DNA of 64,000 nucleotides. Origin: Duganella sp. 1411. Lineage in GTDB: Bacteria > Pseudomonadota > Gammaproteobacteria > Burkholderiales > Burkholderiaceae_D. Of the stretch, positions 31,498 through 41,654 are shown one piece after another; positions within the stretch are counted from its first letter, which is position 1, and each line of letters opens with the position of its first letter. The stretch lies in the NCBI RefSeq assembly GCF_017833525.1, contig NZ_JAFICD010000001.1, positions 2,480,001-2,544,000 on the forward strand, given 5' to 3'. The position numbers and the translations under genes were made by a program. The notes under the pieces are model-generated. The model was not told where the DNA came from. It did not search any database and was given only the letters and a program-made list of their open reading frames with translations.

Positions 31498-34400
31498 TTA
31501 GTGCGCCTCCACGTGCGAGGTTGGCGCCGATGGCGTGGCTTTCTTCTTGCTGAAGAAGCCGCGCACCAGCACAAAGAACAGCGGTACGAAGAAGATGCCG
31601 AGGAAGGTCGACGTCAGCATCCCGCCCAGCACCCCGACGCCGATGGCGTTCTGGCTGCCCGAGCCGGCGCCGCTGCTGATGGCCAGCGGCAGCACGCCCA
31701 GGCCGAAAGCGATCGACGTCATCAGAATCGGACGCAGACGCTGGCGCACCGCCTGCAAGGTGGCCTCGCGCAGTTCGACGCCCTGCTCCTGCAGGTCCTT
31801 GGCGAATTCCACGATCAGAATCGCGTTCTTCGCCGCCAGACCGACCACCGTCAGCAGGCCGACCTGGAAGTAGACGTCGTTCGACAATTTGAACACGAAC
31901 GTCGCCAGCACGGTACCGACCACGCCCAGCGGCACGATCAGCAGCACCGAGAACGGGATCGACCAGCTTTCATACAGCGCGGCCAGGCACAGGAACACGA
32001 TCAGCACCGAGATCGCGTACAACTGCGTCGTTTGCGAGCCGGAGTCGCGCTCCTCGATCGACAGGCCGGTCCACTCGTAGCCGATACCCGGCGGCAGCTT
32101 CTCGGCCAGCTTTTCGATTTCCGCCATGGCCGCGCCGGAGCTCTGGCCGGGCGCCGGGGCGCCCAGGATCTCGCTCGACGACAGGCCGTTGTAGCGCTCC
32201 AGGCGCGGCGAGGCGTAGATCCACTCGCCGGTCGAGAAGGCGGAGAACGGCACCATGTCGCCATTGGCGTTACGGACGAACCATTTTTTCAGGTCTTCCG
32301 GCGCCATGCGCGATTCGGCCTGGCCCTGCAGGTACACCTTCTTCACGCGGCCACGGTCGATGAAGTCGTTGACGTAGGCGCTACCCCAGGCGTTGCTGAG
32401 CACCTGGTTGACGTTGGCGACGGTCAGGCCCAGCGCGATGGCTTTTTGCTGGTCGACGGTGATCTTGTACTGCGGCGTGTCTTCCTGGCCGTTCGGACGC
32501 ACGCCGACCAGCACCTTGCTTTGCGAGGCCATGCCCAGCATCTGGTTACGCGCGGCCATCAGGGCCTCGTGGCCGACGCCACCGGTGTCCTGCAGCTGCA
32601 GGTCGAAGCCGGAGGCGTTACCCAGTTCCAGCACCGCCGGCGGAGCGAAGGCGAACACCATTGCGTCCTTGATCTGCGAGAACGCCCCCATGGCGCGGCC
32701 GACGATGGCGCCGACGGCATGGTCGGCGCCCTTGCGCTCGGACCAGTCCTTCATACGGACGAAGGCGATACCGGTGTTCTGGCCATTACCGGCGAAGCTG
32801 AAGCCGGCCACCGCGAACACCGAGGCCACCGATTCCTTCTCGTCTTTCATGAAGTGCTGTTCGACCTTTTCGATCACCTTGAGCGTGCGCTCCTGGGTGG
32901 CGCCGGTCGGCAGCTGGATCTGCGTGAACAGCACGCCCTGGTCCTCTTCCGGCAGGAAGGAGGTCGGCAGGCGCAGGAACACGAAGGCCATGACGCCGAC
33001 GATCAGCGCGTACACCACCAGCGAGCGGCCGCCGCGATTCAGGATCTTGCCGACGAAGCCCTCGTATTTATGGCTGCTGCGCTCGAAAGTGCGGTTGAAC
33101 CAGCCAAAGAAACCGGTGTTGATCGCCGCGTGGCCCTTCGGCACGGGCTTGAGCAGGGTGGCGCACAGCGCCGGCGTAAACACCATCGCCACGATCACCG
33201 ACAGCACCATCGCCGAGACGATCGTGATCGAGAACTGGCGGTAAATCACGCCGGTGGAGCCGCCGAAGAAGGCCATCGGCACGAACACCGCCGACAGCAC
33301 CATGGCGATACCCACCAGCGCGCCGCTGATCTGGGTCATCGACTTGCGCGTCGCCTCCAGCGGCGACAAGCCCTCCTCGGTCATCACCCGCTCGACGTTT
33401 TCCACCACCACGATGGCGTCGTCGACCAGCAGGCCGATCGCCAGCACCACCGCGAACATGGTCAAGGTGTTGATCGAGTAACCCAGCACCGACAGGATGG
33501 CGAAGGTCCCCAGCAGCACGACCGGCACGGCCATGGTCGGGATCAGGGTGGCGCGGAAGTTTTGCAGGAACAGGTACATCACCAGGAACACCAGCACGAT
33601 CGCCTCGACCAGCGTCTTGACCACTTCCTCGATCGAGATCTTGACGAACGGCGTGGTGTCGAAGGCGATAACGGCCTTCATCCCGGCCGGGAACAGTTTT
33701 TCCAGCTCCGCCACCTTGGCCTTGACGGCGGTGGCGGTATCGAGCGCGTTGGCGCCGGTGGCCAGCTTGATCGCCATACCGGTGGCGGCGTTGCCGTTGT
33801 AGCGCGACAGCACGCTGTAGTTCTCGCTGCCCAGCTCCATGCGGGCGACGTCGCGCAGATGCACGGTGGCGCCGCTGGCGGCGGTCTTCAGCAGGATGGC
33901 GCCGAACTGCTCGGCCGTCTGCAGGCGGCTTTGCGCCGACACGGTGGCGTTCAACTGCTGGCCTTTGACGGCCGGCACGCCGCCCAGTTCACCGGCGGAG
34001 ACCTCGGTGTTTTGCGCGGTGATGGCGGCGGTGACGTCGGCCGGCGTCAATTGATAGCTTTGCAGCTTGGCCGGGTCGAGCCAGATGCGCATGGCGTACT
34101 GCGAACCGAAGGCGGTGACGTCGCCCACGCCTTCGACGCGGCTGATCGGATCGATGACGTTGGCGGCCACGTAGTCGCCCAGGTCGGCCTGCTTCATGCT
34201 GCCGTCCTCGGAGATAAAGCCGAGCACCATCATGAAGTTCTTGGTGGCCTTGCTGACCACCAGGCCTTGTTGGGTGACGGCGGCCGGCAGCAGCGGCGTG
34301 GCCAGCTGCAGCTTGTTTTGCACCTGCACCTGCGCGATGTCGGGATTGGTGCCGCTGCGGAAGGTCAGCGTGATGCTGATGCCGCCGGACGAATCGCTCG

Positions 34401-34641
34401 ACGCGTTCATATAACGCAGGCCGTCGATGCCCTTCATCTTTTGTTCGATGACCTGGGTGACGGCGTTTTCCACCGTCTTGGCCGAGGCGCCCGGATAGGA
34501 GCCGCTGATCGAGATCGATGGCGGCGCGATGCTTGGGTACTGCGCGATGGGCAGGCCCATGATCGCCAGTACGCCGCCGAGCATGATCACAATCGCGATC
34601 ACCCAGGCGAAAATGGGGCGGTCAATAAAGAAGCGTGACAT
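31498..34641 (-). CDS. RND multidrug efflux permease (HAE1/AcrB type)
   Basis: 1047 residues, the standard AcrB length. N-terminus [20 protein letters not shown] is diagnostic. Twelve membrane segments are arranged as 1+6+5 around two large periplasmic loops. TM4 carries the proton-relay aspartate pair in [20 protein letters not shown], and TM10-11 have [16 protein letters not shown]. It takes drugs from the inner membrane and periplasm and drives them through the adaptor and channel encoded on either side. Middle gene of the operon. The specific substrates cannot be read from sequence. Confidence 0.96.
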   Translation of the reverse strand: MSRFFIDRPIFAWVIAIVIMLGGVLAIMGLPIAQYPSIAPPSISISGSYPGASAKTVENAVTQVIEQKMKGIDGLRYMNASSDSSGGISITLTFRSGTNPDIAQVQVQNKLQLATPLLPAAVTQQGLVVSKATKNFMMVLGFISEDGSMKQADLGDYVAANVIDPISRVEGVGDVTAFGSQYAMRIWLDPAKLQSYQLTPADVTAAITAQNTEVSAGELGGVPAVKGQQLNATVSAQSRLQTAEQFGAILLKTAASGATVHLRDVARMELGSENYSVLSRYNGNAATGMAIKLATGANALDTATAVKAKVAELEKLFPAGMKAVIAFDTTPFVKISIEEVVKTLVEAIVLVFLVMYLFLQNFRATLIPTMAVPVVLLGTFAILSVLGYSINTLTMFAVVLAIGLLVDDAIVVVENVERVMTEEGLSPLEATRKSMTQISGALVGIAMVLSAVFVPMAFFGGSTGVIYRQFSITIVSAMVLSVIVAMVFTPALCATLLKPVPKGHAAINTGFFGWFNRTFERSSHKYEGFVGKILNRGGRSLVVYALIVGVMAFVFLRLPTSFLPEEDQGVLFTQIQLPTGATQERTLKVIEKVEQHFMKDEKESVASVFAVAGFSFAGNGQNTGIAFVRMKDWSERKGADHAVGAIVGRAMGAFSQIKDAMVFAFAPPAVLELGNASGFDLQLQDTGGVGHEALMAARNQMLGMASQSKVLVGVRPNGQEDTPQYKITVDQQKAIALGLTVANVNQVLSNAWGSAYVNDFIDRGRVKKVYLQGQAESRMAPEDLKKWFVRNANGDMVPFSAFSTGEWIYASPRLERYNGLSSSEILGAPAPGQSSGAAMAEIEKLAEKLPPGIGYEWTGLSIEERDSGSQTTQLYAISVLIVFLCLAALYESWSIPFSVLLIVPLGVVGTVLATFVFKLSNDVYFQVGLLTVVGLAAKNAILIVEFAKDLQEQGVELREATLQAVRQRLRPILMTSIAFGLGVLPLAISSGAGSGSQNAIGVGVLGGMLTSTFLGIFFVPLFFVLVRGFFSKKKATPSAPTSHVEAH

Positions 34642-34656
34642 AAGCTGGCTCCTGTC

Positions 34657-35862
34657 TTAGTGCGCGCTCGGCGCGGCAGGCTTGGCGGCGGCGGTCGGCG
34701 CCACCGGGGCCGCCGGCGCGGCTGCCACGGCGGCCTTGGCCGGCGCACCGGGCTTGACCTTCTGCAGCCCTTCGACGATCAGCAGGTCGCCGGCGGCCAG
34801 ACCGGACTTGACCAGCCACTTGTCGCCCTGGGTGCCGCTGGTGACCAGGATGCGCTGCTCGACCTTGCCCTGCGGGTTGAGCACCATGGCGGTGGCCTGG
34901 CCCTTCTGGTTGCGGCTCACGCCCTGCTGCGGCACGGCGATGGCCTGCTCGTCGACGCCCGCCTCCACCACCGCGCGCACGAACATGCCCGGCAGCAGAT
35001 CGTGCTTCGGATTGGGGAACAGCGCGCGCAGCACGACGTTGCCGGTGGCGGTATCGACCGACACGCCGGCGAACTGCAGCTTGCCCGCCTCCGCATACTT
35101 GGTGCCGTCGGCCAGCACCAGCGAGACCTTCGCCTGGCCCGATTGTTTCAGGCTGCCGCTTTCCATGTCGCGCTTCAGGCGCAGCAGGTCCTCGCTCGAT
35201 TGCGTGATGTCGACGTAGATCGGGTCGAGCTGCTGCACGGTGGTCAGCGCGTCGGTCTGGTTGGCCGTCACCAGCGCGCCCGGGGTCACCGTCGAACGGC
35301 TGATGCGCCCGCTGATGGGCGCGTACACGTGGGTGTATTTCAGATTGATCTGCGCCTCTTCCAGCGCGGCGGCGGCCGATTCGACATCGGCCTTGGCCTG
35401 GGCGTCGGCGGCGACGGCGTCCTCGTAATCCTGGCGGCTGACGCCCTCGATGGCGACCAGCTCTTTATAGCGGGAGACTTTCGGACCGCTGGTCATCAGG
35501 TTGGCCTTGGCCTTGGCCAGGGCCGCCTTGGCCGAGTTGACGCTGGCCTGGTACAGCGATGGATCGATCTGGTACAGCGGGGTGCCGGCCTTGACGTCGG
35601 CCCCCTCGACAAACAGGCGTTTTTGCACCAGCCCGTTGACCTGCGGGCGCACTTCGGCCACCTGGAAGGCGGCGGTGCGACCCGGCAGTTCGGTGGTGAT
35701 TTGCAGCGCTTGCGGCGCCACCTTGAAAACGCCCACTTCCGCCACCTGCGCGTGAGGTGCTTCGGTCGTGGTCTTGGAGCAACCGGCTACCAGCACGGTT
35801 GCGGTGATCAGGGCTGCGGCCCCGGCCGTCCGCAGGGACGGTTTGCAGAAAAGAGCTTCCAT
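34657..35862 (-). CDS. RND efflux periplasmic adaptor (membrane fusion protein)
   Basis: 401 residues from ATG 35862. Lipoprotein signal ITATVLVAGCSKT. Biotinyl-lipoyl-like segments flank an alpha-hairpin: LPGRTAAFQVAEVRPQVNGL before it and LKYTHVYAPISGRI after it. Beta-barrel and membrane-proximal domains follow, then an unusual Ala/Pro-rich tail of about 30 residues (APAAPVAPTAAAKPAAPSAH). It links pump and channel. First gene of the three-gene operon (15 bp before the pump gene). A TetR-type palindrome lies about 40-60 bp upstream of the start. Confidence 0.94.
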   Translation of the reverse strand: MEALFCKPSLRTAGAAALITATVLVAGCSKTTTEAPHAQVAEVGVFKVAPQALQITTELPGRTAAFQVAEVRPQVNGLVQKRLFVEGADVKAGTPLYQIDPSLYQASVNSAKAALAKAKANLMTSGPKVSRYKELVAIEGVSRQDYEDAVAADAQAKADVESAAAALEEAQINLKYTHVYAPISGRISRSTVTPGALVTANQTDALTTVQQLDPIYVDITQSSEDLLRLKRDMESGSLKQSGQAKVSLVLADGTKYAEAGKLQFAGVSVDTATGNVVLRALFPNPKHDLLPGMFVRAVVEAGVDEQAIAVPQQGVSRNQKGQATAMVLNPQGKVEQRILVTSGTQGDKWLVKSGLAAGDLLIVEGLQKVKPGAPAKAAVAAAPAAPVAPTAAAKPAAPSAH

Positions 35863-35900
35863 GGCTTGGGACTTTCTGTAGAAATTATGAGCACAAACCA

Positions 35901-35920
35901 TAGAATGAACGATCATTCTA
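35901..35920. promoter_or_regulatory. TetR-type operator of the RND efflux operon
   Basis: TAGAATGAACGATCATTCTA: a perfect 8-bp inverted repeat around ACGA, located 38 bp upstream of the adaptor start. Size and symmetry are those of AcrR/TtgR-like operators. The 35880-36110 stretch around it is AT-rich and also holds the promoter of the divergent diguanylate cyclase gene. Confidence 0.85.
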
Positions 35921-36114
35921 ATTATGTCAAGCTGGCATTTAATGATGCAAGGAAACTTTAAGGGCGATTTAAGAAAGCCCCCACGAACCAAACCGTGGTT
36001 GTGAATAGGAAATTTGTCTATGACAATGGAATTATTCCGACTTTCGGGTGTTAGAATAAAAATACTTTCTTTCAGTTATCTTTCAGGCCCCGCGCGGGCC
36101 GGAAACACGCCGTC

Positions 36115-38286
36115 ATGACCATGCCGCGCACCGACCGCAAGGCCCGCCCCAGGCTCACCACGCTGGTGACGGCGGGCGTCAGCGCGACGGTGCTGCTGAC
36201 GGTGCTGTCGCTACTGATCCTGGTCGACCACTTCGCCTACAACTACGCCGAACGCGAGGCCGAACAGCGGCTGCGGCAGCTGTCGTGGCAAACCCGCGAC
36301 GCCCTCGAGCGCATGCTGCAAAAAGCCAGCGGCGACGTCCAATTGCTGGCCGAGCTGGCGCAGGTGCGCGACGCCGACTCGCCGGCGCGGACGCGGGCGG
36401 TGCTCGAGAGCGCGCAAAAAGCCTTCCCCGACTACGCGTGGATCGGCCTGGCCGGGCCGGACGGGCGCGTGGTGGCCGCCACCCAGGGCTTGCTCGAAGG
36501 GATGGACGTCGGCGCGCGCGCCTGGTTCCAGGGCGGGCGCGCCCAACCGTTCGCTGGCGACCTCCATCCGGCCCCGCCCGGCGGGCAGGCGCCCGCCGGC
36601 GCCGGGCCGTGGCGCTTCGTCGACGTCGCCGGCCCGGTCAGCGGCGCCGACGGCACCGACCGCGGCGTGCTGTGCGTGCGCCTGGGCTGGGGCTGGGCGC
36701 GGCGCCTGGCCGGCGCCATCGTCGCCCCGGCCGACCGCGCCGACGGCGCCGAGATCCTGGTGGTGCGCGCCGACGGCACCGTCATGCTCGGCCCCGGGAA
36801 CCTGGCCGAGCGCAAGGTCGACAGCGACAGCCTGAGGCTGTCGCGCGCGGGCGGCTCGGGCGCCGTCACGGAAACCTGGGCCGACGGCCGCCGCTATCTG
36901 AGCGGCTACGCGCTGGCGGGCCGGCCGGGCGCGCCGGCCACGCTGGCGTGGTCGGTCATCGCGCGCCAGCCGGAGGACGTGGCGCTGGCCTCGGCGCGGG
37001 CGCTGGAGCGGCAGATTTTGCTGCTCGGCGCCATCCTCGGCGTGGTCATGGCCGCGGCGGCGGCCGTCATCGCGCGGCGCTACACGCGCCCGCTCGACGC
37101 CCTGAGCGGCAAGCTCGAACTGCGCTCGGCGACGCCGGCCGGCGCCGCCGACCTGCCGCCGATCGTCCAGGTAGACAGTTTCCACGAGCTGCAGGTGCTG
37201 TCGGGCGCGCTCGCGCGCATGGTCGGCAACGAACAAGCCCACCTGGCCGCGTTGCGCGCGCTGAACGAACAGCTCGAATCGACGGTGGCCGAGCGCACCT
37301 GCGAAATCGCCAGCAAGGCGCAGCAGCTCGAGCGCGCGCTGGACCAGGAGCACAGCGCGCAGCGCCTGCTGCAGGAACGCGCGGCCGAACTGCGCGCCAT
37401 CCTCGACCACGCGCACGACGCCTTCATCGCGCTCGATCCAGGCGGGGTGGTGGTGGACTGGAACCGCCAGGCCGAAAAGCTGCTGGGCTGGACCCGCGCC
37501 GAGGTGATCGGCCGGCCGCTGGCGGCGATGGTGCTGCCGCCGCTGCTGCGCCGCGCCTACGAGCGCGACCTGCGCCAGCTGGCCGACGGCCGCGCCGCCG
37601 GCTACCTGCCCGGCGGCGGCGACGCGGCCGTGCTGAACCGCCGCGTCGAACTGACCTTGCACAACCGCGACTGCCAGGAGCTGCCGGTCGAGATCTCGCT
37701 GGCCTACGTGCCGCGCGGCGACGGCCACCTGTTCATCGCCTTCCTGCACGACATCAGCGAGCGCAAAAAACTGTTCGCGTCGCTCGAGGAGATGGCGCTG
37801 CGCGACCCCCTCACCGGCCTGCCCAACCGCCGCGCGCTGCTGCAGACCTTGACCGAGGCGCTGCGCCGCGCCGACCGCCAGCGCCAGTGCTGCGCCGTGT
37901 ACTTCCTCGACCTCGACCGCTTCAAGCAGGTCAACGACCGCTACGGCCACGACGAGGGCGACGAGCTGCTGCGCCAGTTCGCCGAACGGGTGCGCGGCGC
38001 GGTGCGCAAGACCGACACCGTCGGCCGCCTGGCCGGCGACGAGTTCGTCGTCATCGTCGAGATGCTGCACTGCGAGGCCGACGCCCGCGAGGCGGCCGAC
38101 AAGCTGCTGGTGCTGCTGCGCCGGCCGTACGTGCTCAAGACCGTCACGCTCGAGCTGGGCGCGAGCATCGGCATCGCCGTCCACCACCCGGACGATCCGC
38201 AGGATATCGAGATGCTACTGGGGCGGGCCGACCGCGCCATGTACCTCAACAAGCAGCAGGGCGCGCGCCAGGCGGCGCGGCGCTAG
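36115..38286 (+). CDS. Membrane sensor diguanylate cyclase (Cache-like, PAS, GGDEF)
   Basis: 723 residues. TM1 (about 15-40), a periplasmic Cache-like sensor (about 45-300), TM2 (about 303-323), HAMP-like linker, coiled coil, PAS domain (about 425-550, LRAILDHAHDAFIALDPGG) and a GGDEF domain. The active site reads AGDEF (640-644) instead of GGDEF; alanine at the first position occurs in active enzymes. The inhibitory I-site R-x-x-D is present (R631-D634). It should make cyclic-di-GMP in response to a periplasmic signal. It is divergent from the efflux operon and 115 bp upstream of the KaiC-like/kinase pair, with which it may form a signalling unit. Confidence 0.9.
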   Translation: MTMPRTDRKARPRLTTLVTAGVSATVLLTVLSLLILVDHFAYNYAEREAEQRLRQLSWQTRDALERMLQKASGDVQLLAELAQVRDADSPARTRAVLESAQKAFPDYAWIGLAGPDGRVVAATQGLLEGMDVGARAWFQGGRAQPFAGDLHPAPPGGQAPAGAGPWRFVDVAGPVSGADGTDRGVLCVRLGWGWARRLAGAIVAPADRADGAEILVVRADGTVMLGPGNLAERKVDSDSLRLSRAGGSGAVTETWADGRRYLSGYALAGRPGAPATLAWSVIARQPEDVALASARALERQILLLGAILGVVMAAAAAVIARRYTRPLDALSGKLELRSATPAGAADLPPIVQVDSFHELQVLSGALARMVGNEQAHLAALRALNEQLESTVAERTCEIASKAQQLERALDQEHSAQRLLQERAAELRAILDHAHDAFIALDPGGVVVDWNRQAEKLLGWTRAEVIGRPLAAMVLPPLLRRAYERDLRQLADGRAAGYLPGGGDAAVLNRRVELTLHNRDCQELPVEISLAYVPRGDGHLFIAFLHDISERKKLFASLEEMALRDPLTGLPNRRALLQTLTEALRRADRQRQCCAVYFLDLDRFKQVNDRYGHDEGDELLRQFAERVRGAVRKTDTVGRLAGDEFVVIVEMLHCEADAREAADKLLVLLRRPYVLKTVTLELGASIGIAVHHPDDPQDIEMLLGRADRAMYLNKQQGARQAARR

Positions 38287-38401
38287 CGCGCACGCTTTGT
38301 TCGCTGGCGTACGCACGTTTCATATCGAAAATCCATCTTTCCGTGTTTCCGGTAATATTTAAGTCAACTTAAGGCAATCCGCCTGGATCTCGGAACCGCA
38401 C

Positions 38402-39904
38402 ATGGAAGCACAAAACAGCGTCACCAATCTTTTTCTCGGCACCGGCGTGCCCGGCCTGGACGAGGTGCTGGCCGGCGGCCTGACGCGCGACCGCCTGTAC
38501 CTGGTCGAGGGCGAACCGGGCACCGGCAAGACCACGTTGGCGCTGCAATTTCTCAACGAGGGCGCGCGCCAGGGCGAGGCGGTGCTCTACATCACCTTGG
38601 CCGAGACCGCTGTCGAGCTGCGCAGCGTGGCGCAGTCGCACGGCTGGGACATGCGCGGCATCGAGGTCGAGGAGATCATCCCCAACGAGAACGCGCTCGA
38701 CCCGGACCAGCAGTACACCATCTTCCACCCGTCCGAGATCGAGCTGGGCACCACCACCCAGCGCATCGTCGCGGCGATCGAAAAATACAAGCCGCGGCGC
38801 GTGGTGCTCGACTCGCTGTCGGAGCTGCAGCTGCTGGCCGAGAGCCCGCTGCGCTACCGGCGCCAGGTGCTCGCGCTCAAGCAGTACCTGACCAGCCGCG
38901 CCTGCACCACCATCTTCCTCGACGACCGCACCGCGCTGTCGACCGACCTGCAGGTGCGCAGCGTGGCGCACGCCGTGCTCACGCTGGAGCTGGCCGACCA
39001 GGCCTACGGCGCCGAGCGGCGCCGCGTGCGGGTGGTCAAATACCGCGGCATCGCCTTCCACGGCGGCGCCCACGACTACAAGATCGTCAAGGGCGGGCTG
39101 CACGTCTATCCGCGCCTGGTGGCGGCCGGCACCCGCGTCGACCGCCAGCGGTGCCAGCTCTCGAGCGGCCTGCCCGAGCTCGACCAGCTGATCGGCGGCG
39201 GCCTGGAGGAAGGCATGAGCACCTTGATCTCCGGCCCGCCCGGCACCGGCAAATCGTCGCTGGCGGCGCAGTTCATCCACGCCGCCGCCCAGCGCGGCGA
39301 GGCCAGCGCGATGTTCCTGTTCGAGGAGGCGCGCAACAACCTGCTCAACCGCTCCGCCGCCCTGGGCATGGACCTGGCCGGCGCCATCGACCAGGGCCTG
39401 CTGACGGTGCAGCAGATCGACCCGGCCGAGCTGGCGCCCGGCCAGTTCGCGCACGCCATCGTGCAAGCGGTCGAACGCGGCGTGCGGATCGTCGTCATCG
39501 ACAGCCTCAACGGCTACCTGAACGCGGTGCCCGACGAGCGCTTCCTGACCATCTACCTGCACGAGCTGCTGACCTACCTGGGCCAGCGCGGCGTGGTCAG
39601 CATCATCGTCGGGGTGCAGCAGGGCATGATCGGCACCGGCATGACGACCTCGGTCGACGCCAGCTACATCGCCGACAACGTCATCATGCTGCGCTACTTC
39701 GAGGCGGCCGGCGAGGTGCGGCAGGCGATCTCCGTGTTCAAGAAACGCGGCAGCGCGCACGAGCGCACCATCCGCCGCTTCCAGGTGACCAGGGACGGCA
39801 TCCGGGTCGGCGCGGTGCTGCGCGGCTTCCACGGCATCCTGACCGGCGTGCCCACCTACGACGGCGACGGCAGCGACGCCGCCACCGCCGGCCAGCCCGG
39901 CTAA
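38402..39904 (+). CDS. KaiC-like double RecA-domain ATPase
   Basis: 500 residues. Two KaiC/RadA-like ATPase domains: the first with Walker A EGEPGTGKTTLA (36-47), the second with SGPPGTGKSSLA (277-288). Acidic residues for catalysis are visible in ITLAET and MFLFEEARNN. Walker B-like strands are RRVVLDSLSEL and VRIVVIDSLNGYL. In cyanobacteria KaiC is the clock ATPase/kinase. Outside them KaiC-like proteins, usually without KaiA/KaiB, are paired with histidine kinases and used in stress signalling. Here the kinase gene follows five bases later and no kaiB is nearby. So a signalling role, not a clock, is the safer reading. Confidence 0.9.
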   Translation: MEAQNSVTNLFLGTGVPGLDEVLAGGLTRDRLYLVEGEPGTGKTTLALQFLNEGARQGEAVLYITLAETAVELRSVAQSHGWDMRGIEVEEIIPNENALDPDQQYTIFHPSEIELGTTTQRIVAAIEKYKPRRVVLDSLSELQLLAESPLRYRRQVLALKQYLTSRACTTIFLDDRTALSTDLQVRSVAHAVLTLELADQAYGAERRRVRVVKYRGIAFHGGAHDYKIVKGGLHVYPRLVAAGTRVDRQRCQLSSGLPELDQLIGGGLEEGMSTLISGPPGTGKSSLAAQFIHAAAQRGEASAMFLFEEARNNLLNRSAALGMDLAGAIDQGLLTVQQIDPAELAPGQFAHAIVQAVERGVRIVVIDSLNGYLNAVPDERFLTIYLHELLTYLGQRGVVSIIVGVQQGMIGTGMTTSVDASYIADNVIMLRYFEAAGEVRQAISVFKKRGSAHERTIRRFQVTRDGIRVGAVLRGFHGILTGVPTYDGDGSDAATAGQPG

Positions 39905-39909
39905 CGCGC

Positions 39910-41439
39910 ATGGAGACGCGCATCCTGATCTACGCGCCCACCGGCCAGGACGGGCCGCTGGCGGCCAAGGTGCTGGCGCTGGCGCAGATCGACAGCCACG
40001 TGTGCGCCACCCTGGCCGACCTGGCCGACCAGCTCGAGCTGGGCGCCGGCGCCGTGCTGACGGTGGAGGAGGCGCTGGGCCCGGGCGGCTTCAAGCTGCT
40101 GCAGGACTGCGTGGCGCGCCAGCCCGACTGGTCGGACCTGCCGATCATCCTGCTGACCCACCGCGGCGCCGACTCGGCCACGGTGCGCCAGGCGGTGGCC
40201 GCGCTGGGCAACCTGAACCTGATGGAACGGCCGGTGCGCACCCTGACGCTGATCACGGCGCTGCACTCGACGCTGCGGGCGCGCAACAAGCAATACCAGG
40301 TGCGCGAGGCGGCGCGCCGCAAGGACGAGTTCCTCGCCAGCCTGGGCCACGAGCTGCGCAATCCGCTGGCGCCGATCCGCACCTCGGTGTCGCTGCTGAC
40401 GCACCTGTACCCGGACGCGGCGCCAGTGGCGCGCATCCGCGACATGGTCGAGCGCCAGGTGCGCCTGCTCACGCGGCTGGTGGACGACCTGCTCGACGTC
40501 GCCCGCATCACCAGCGGCAAGATCAAGCTGCAGCGGCAACTGGTGACCTTGGCGTCGGTGATGAACCACGTCAGCGAGCTGTGTTCGCAGGCGGCCGCCG
40601 CCAAGCGCATCCACGTGGCCTGGCAACTGCCCGCCAGCGAGATCATGCTCAACGCCGACTACGCGCGGGTGGTGCAAATCTTCGCCAACATCCTGTCGAA
40701 CGCGATCAAGTTCACGCCCCAGGGCGGCAACGTGGTGGTGCGCGCGGCGGTCGACGGCGACGTCCTGACGGTGGCGCTGCGCGACAGCGGCATCGGGCTG
40801 GAGGCCGAGGCGATCCCGCGCATCTTCCGCATGTTCGAGCAAAGCAACACGGTGGTAGGCCAGTTCTCCAGCGGGCTGGGGATCGGCCTGAGCCTGTCGC
40901 GCCAGTTCGCCGAGATGCACGGCGGCACGGTCGACGCCCACAGCGAGGGTCCCGGCCGGGGCAGCGAATTCGTCATCCGCCTGCCGGTGGTCAACGCCGG
41001 CGGCGCGCGCGAGCCGGTGCCGCTGGCCTCCCCGGCCGCCGCCGACGGACGCAAAATGAAAGTGCTGGTGGTGGACGACAACACCGACGCGGCCGACTCG
41101 CTGGCGGCGCTGCTGGAGATCGACGGCTTCGACGTGCGCGCCGTGTACGACGGCGCGGCGGCGGTGGCGATGGCGATCGAAAACCAGCCGGACATGATCA
41201 TCATGGACCTGGGCATGCCCGGCATGGACGGCTACGAAACGGCGCGGGCAATCCGCCAGCGTCCCGGCGCCGAGCGCATTTTGATGCTGGCGCTGACGGG
41301 CTGGGGCCAGAGCGACGCGCGCCGCCGCACGGTGGAGGCGGGGTTCGACCACCACCTGGTCAAGCCGGTGGAGCTGGAACAAATCATCCGCCTGGCCGGC
41401 GCCCGCCAGAACCGCGAGCAGGTGCAGGCGGCGCGCTGA
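39910..41439 (+). CDS. Hybrid sensor histidine kinase/response regulator
   Basis: 509 residues. An N-terminal receiver-like domain (1-120) lacks the usual phospho-Asp pocket (pseudo-receiver). A HisKA domain follows with phospho-acceptor H147 in SLGHELRNPLAP, then an HATPase domain (NAIKFTPQGG, DSGIGLEAEAIPRIF, GLGIGLSLSRQF) and a C-terminal receiver with D433 in IIMDLGMPGMDG and the switch K in HHLVKPVEL. There is no membrane segment, so it is a cytoplasmic kinase. It is coupled to the KaiC-like ATPase gene five bases upstream, which probably supplies or receives its signal. The true start is ATG 39910; the open frame upstream overlaps KaiC in another frame. Confidence 0.92.
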   Translation: METRILIYAPTGQDGPLAAKVLALAQIDSHVCATLADLADQLELGAGAVLTVEEALGPGGFKLLQDCVARQPDWSDLPIILLTHRGADSATVRQAVAALGNLNLMERPVRTLTLITALHSTLRARNKQYQVREAARRKDEFLASLGHELRNPLAPIRTSVSLLTHLYPDAAPVARIRDMVERQVRLLTRLVDDLLDVARITSGKIKLQRQLVTLASVMNHVSELCSQAAAAKRIHVAWQLPASEIMLNADYARVVQIFANILSNAIKFTPQGGNVVVRAAVDGDVLTVALRDSGIGLEAEAIPRIFRMFEQSNTVVGQFSSGLGIGLSLSRQFAEMHGGTVDAHSEGPGRGSEFVIRLPVVNAGGAREPVPLASPAAADGRKMKVLVVDDNTDAADSLAALLEIDGFDVRAVYDGAAAVAMAIENQPDMIIMDLGMPGMDGYETARAIRQRPGAERILMLALTGWGQSDARRRTVEAGFDHHLVKPVELEQIIRLAGARQNREQVQAAR

Positions 41440-41463
41440 CTCCGGGGTCCACATTTCCACACG
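41439..41463 (+). repeat. Degenerate partial copy of the ACTCCGGGGTCAGGTCC repeat
   Basis: ACTCCGGGGTCCACATTTCC then ACACG, equal to the end of the 41476-41590 element minus a few bases. Its first base is the last base of the kinase TGA stop codon. Confidence 0.75.
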
Positions 41464-41475
41464 GCCTGATGCGTC

Positions 41476-41590
41476 ACTCCGGGGTCAGGTCCAAAATTTC
41501 TACACGAGCTGTTGTGTAGATAAGCCAATCGCCACTTCCGCATCCACTACAGCTTAGATCGTGTAGAAATGGTGGACCTGACCCCGGAGT
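41476..41590. repeat. 115-bp MITE-like element with 32-bp terminal inverted repeats
   Basis: The left end 41476-41507 (ACTCCGGGGTCAGGTCCAAA and so on, ending TCTACACGA) and right end 41559-41590 are inverse copies with two mismatches. The 51-bp centre has no coding capacity. It lies between the kinase and MerR genes, beside a degenerate half-copy at 41439. A solo end is at 17083-17113. Confidence 0.9.
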
Positions 41591-41654
41591 GTTTTTTGTT
41601 GACTCTCACGTGGCGTCATCCCGCACAATCGGGGTGTTATCGAGGGAGGAACAT

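Noticed and set aside
31465..34638. An open frame of 1057 codons antisense to the RND pump gene
   Set aside because: Low-complexity His/Gln/Arg/Asp-rich translation with no motif; a by-product of strong third-position GC bias.
38402..39904. A circadian clock locus
   Set aside because: Only a KaiC-like ATPase is present; no KaiA or KaiB. KaiC-like/kinase pairs are common outside clocks.
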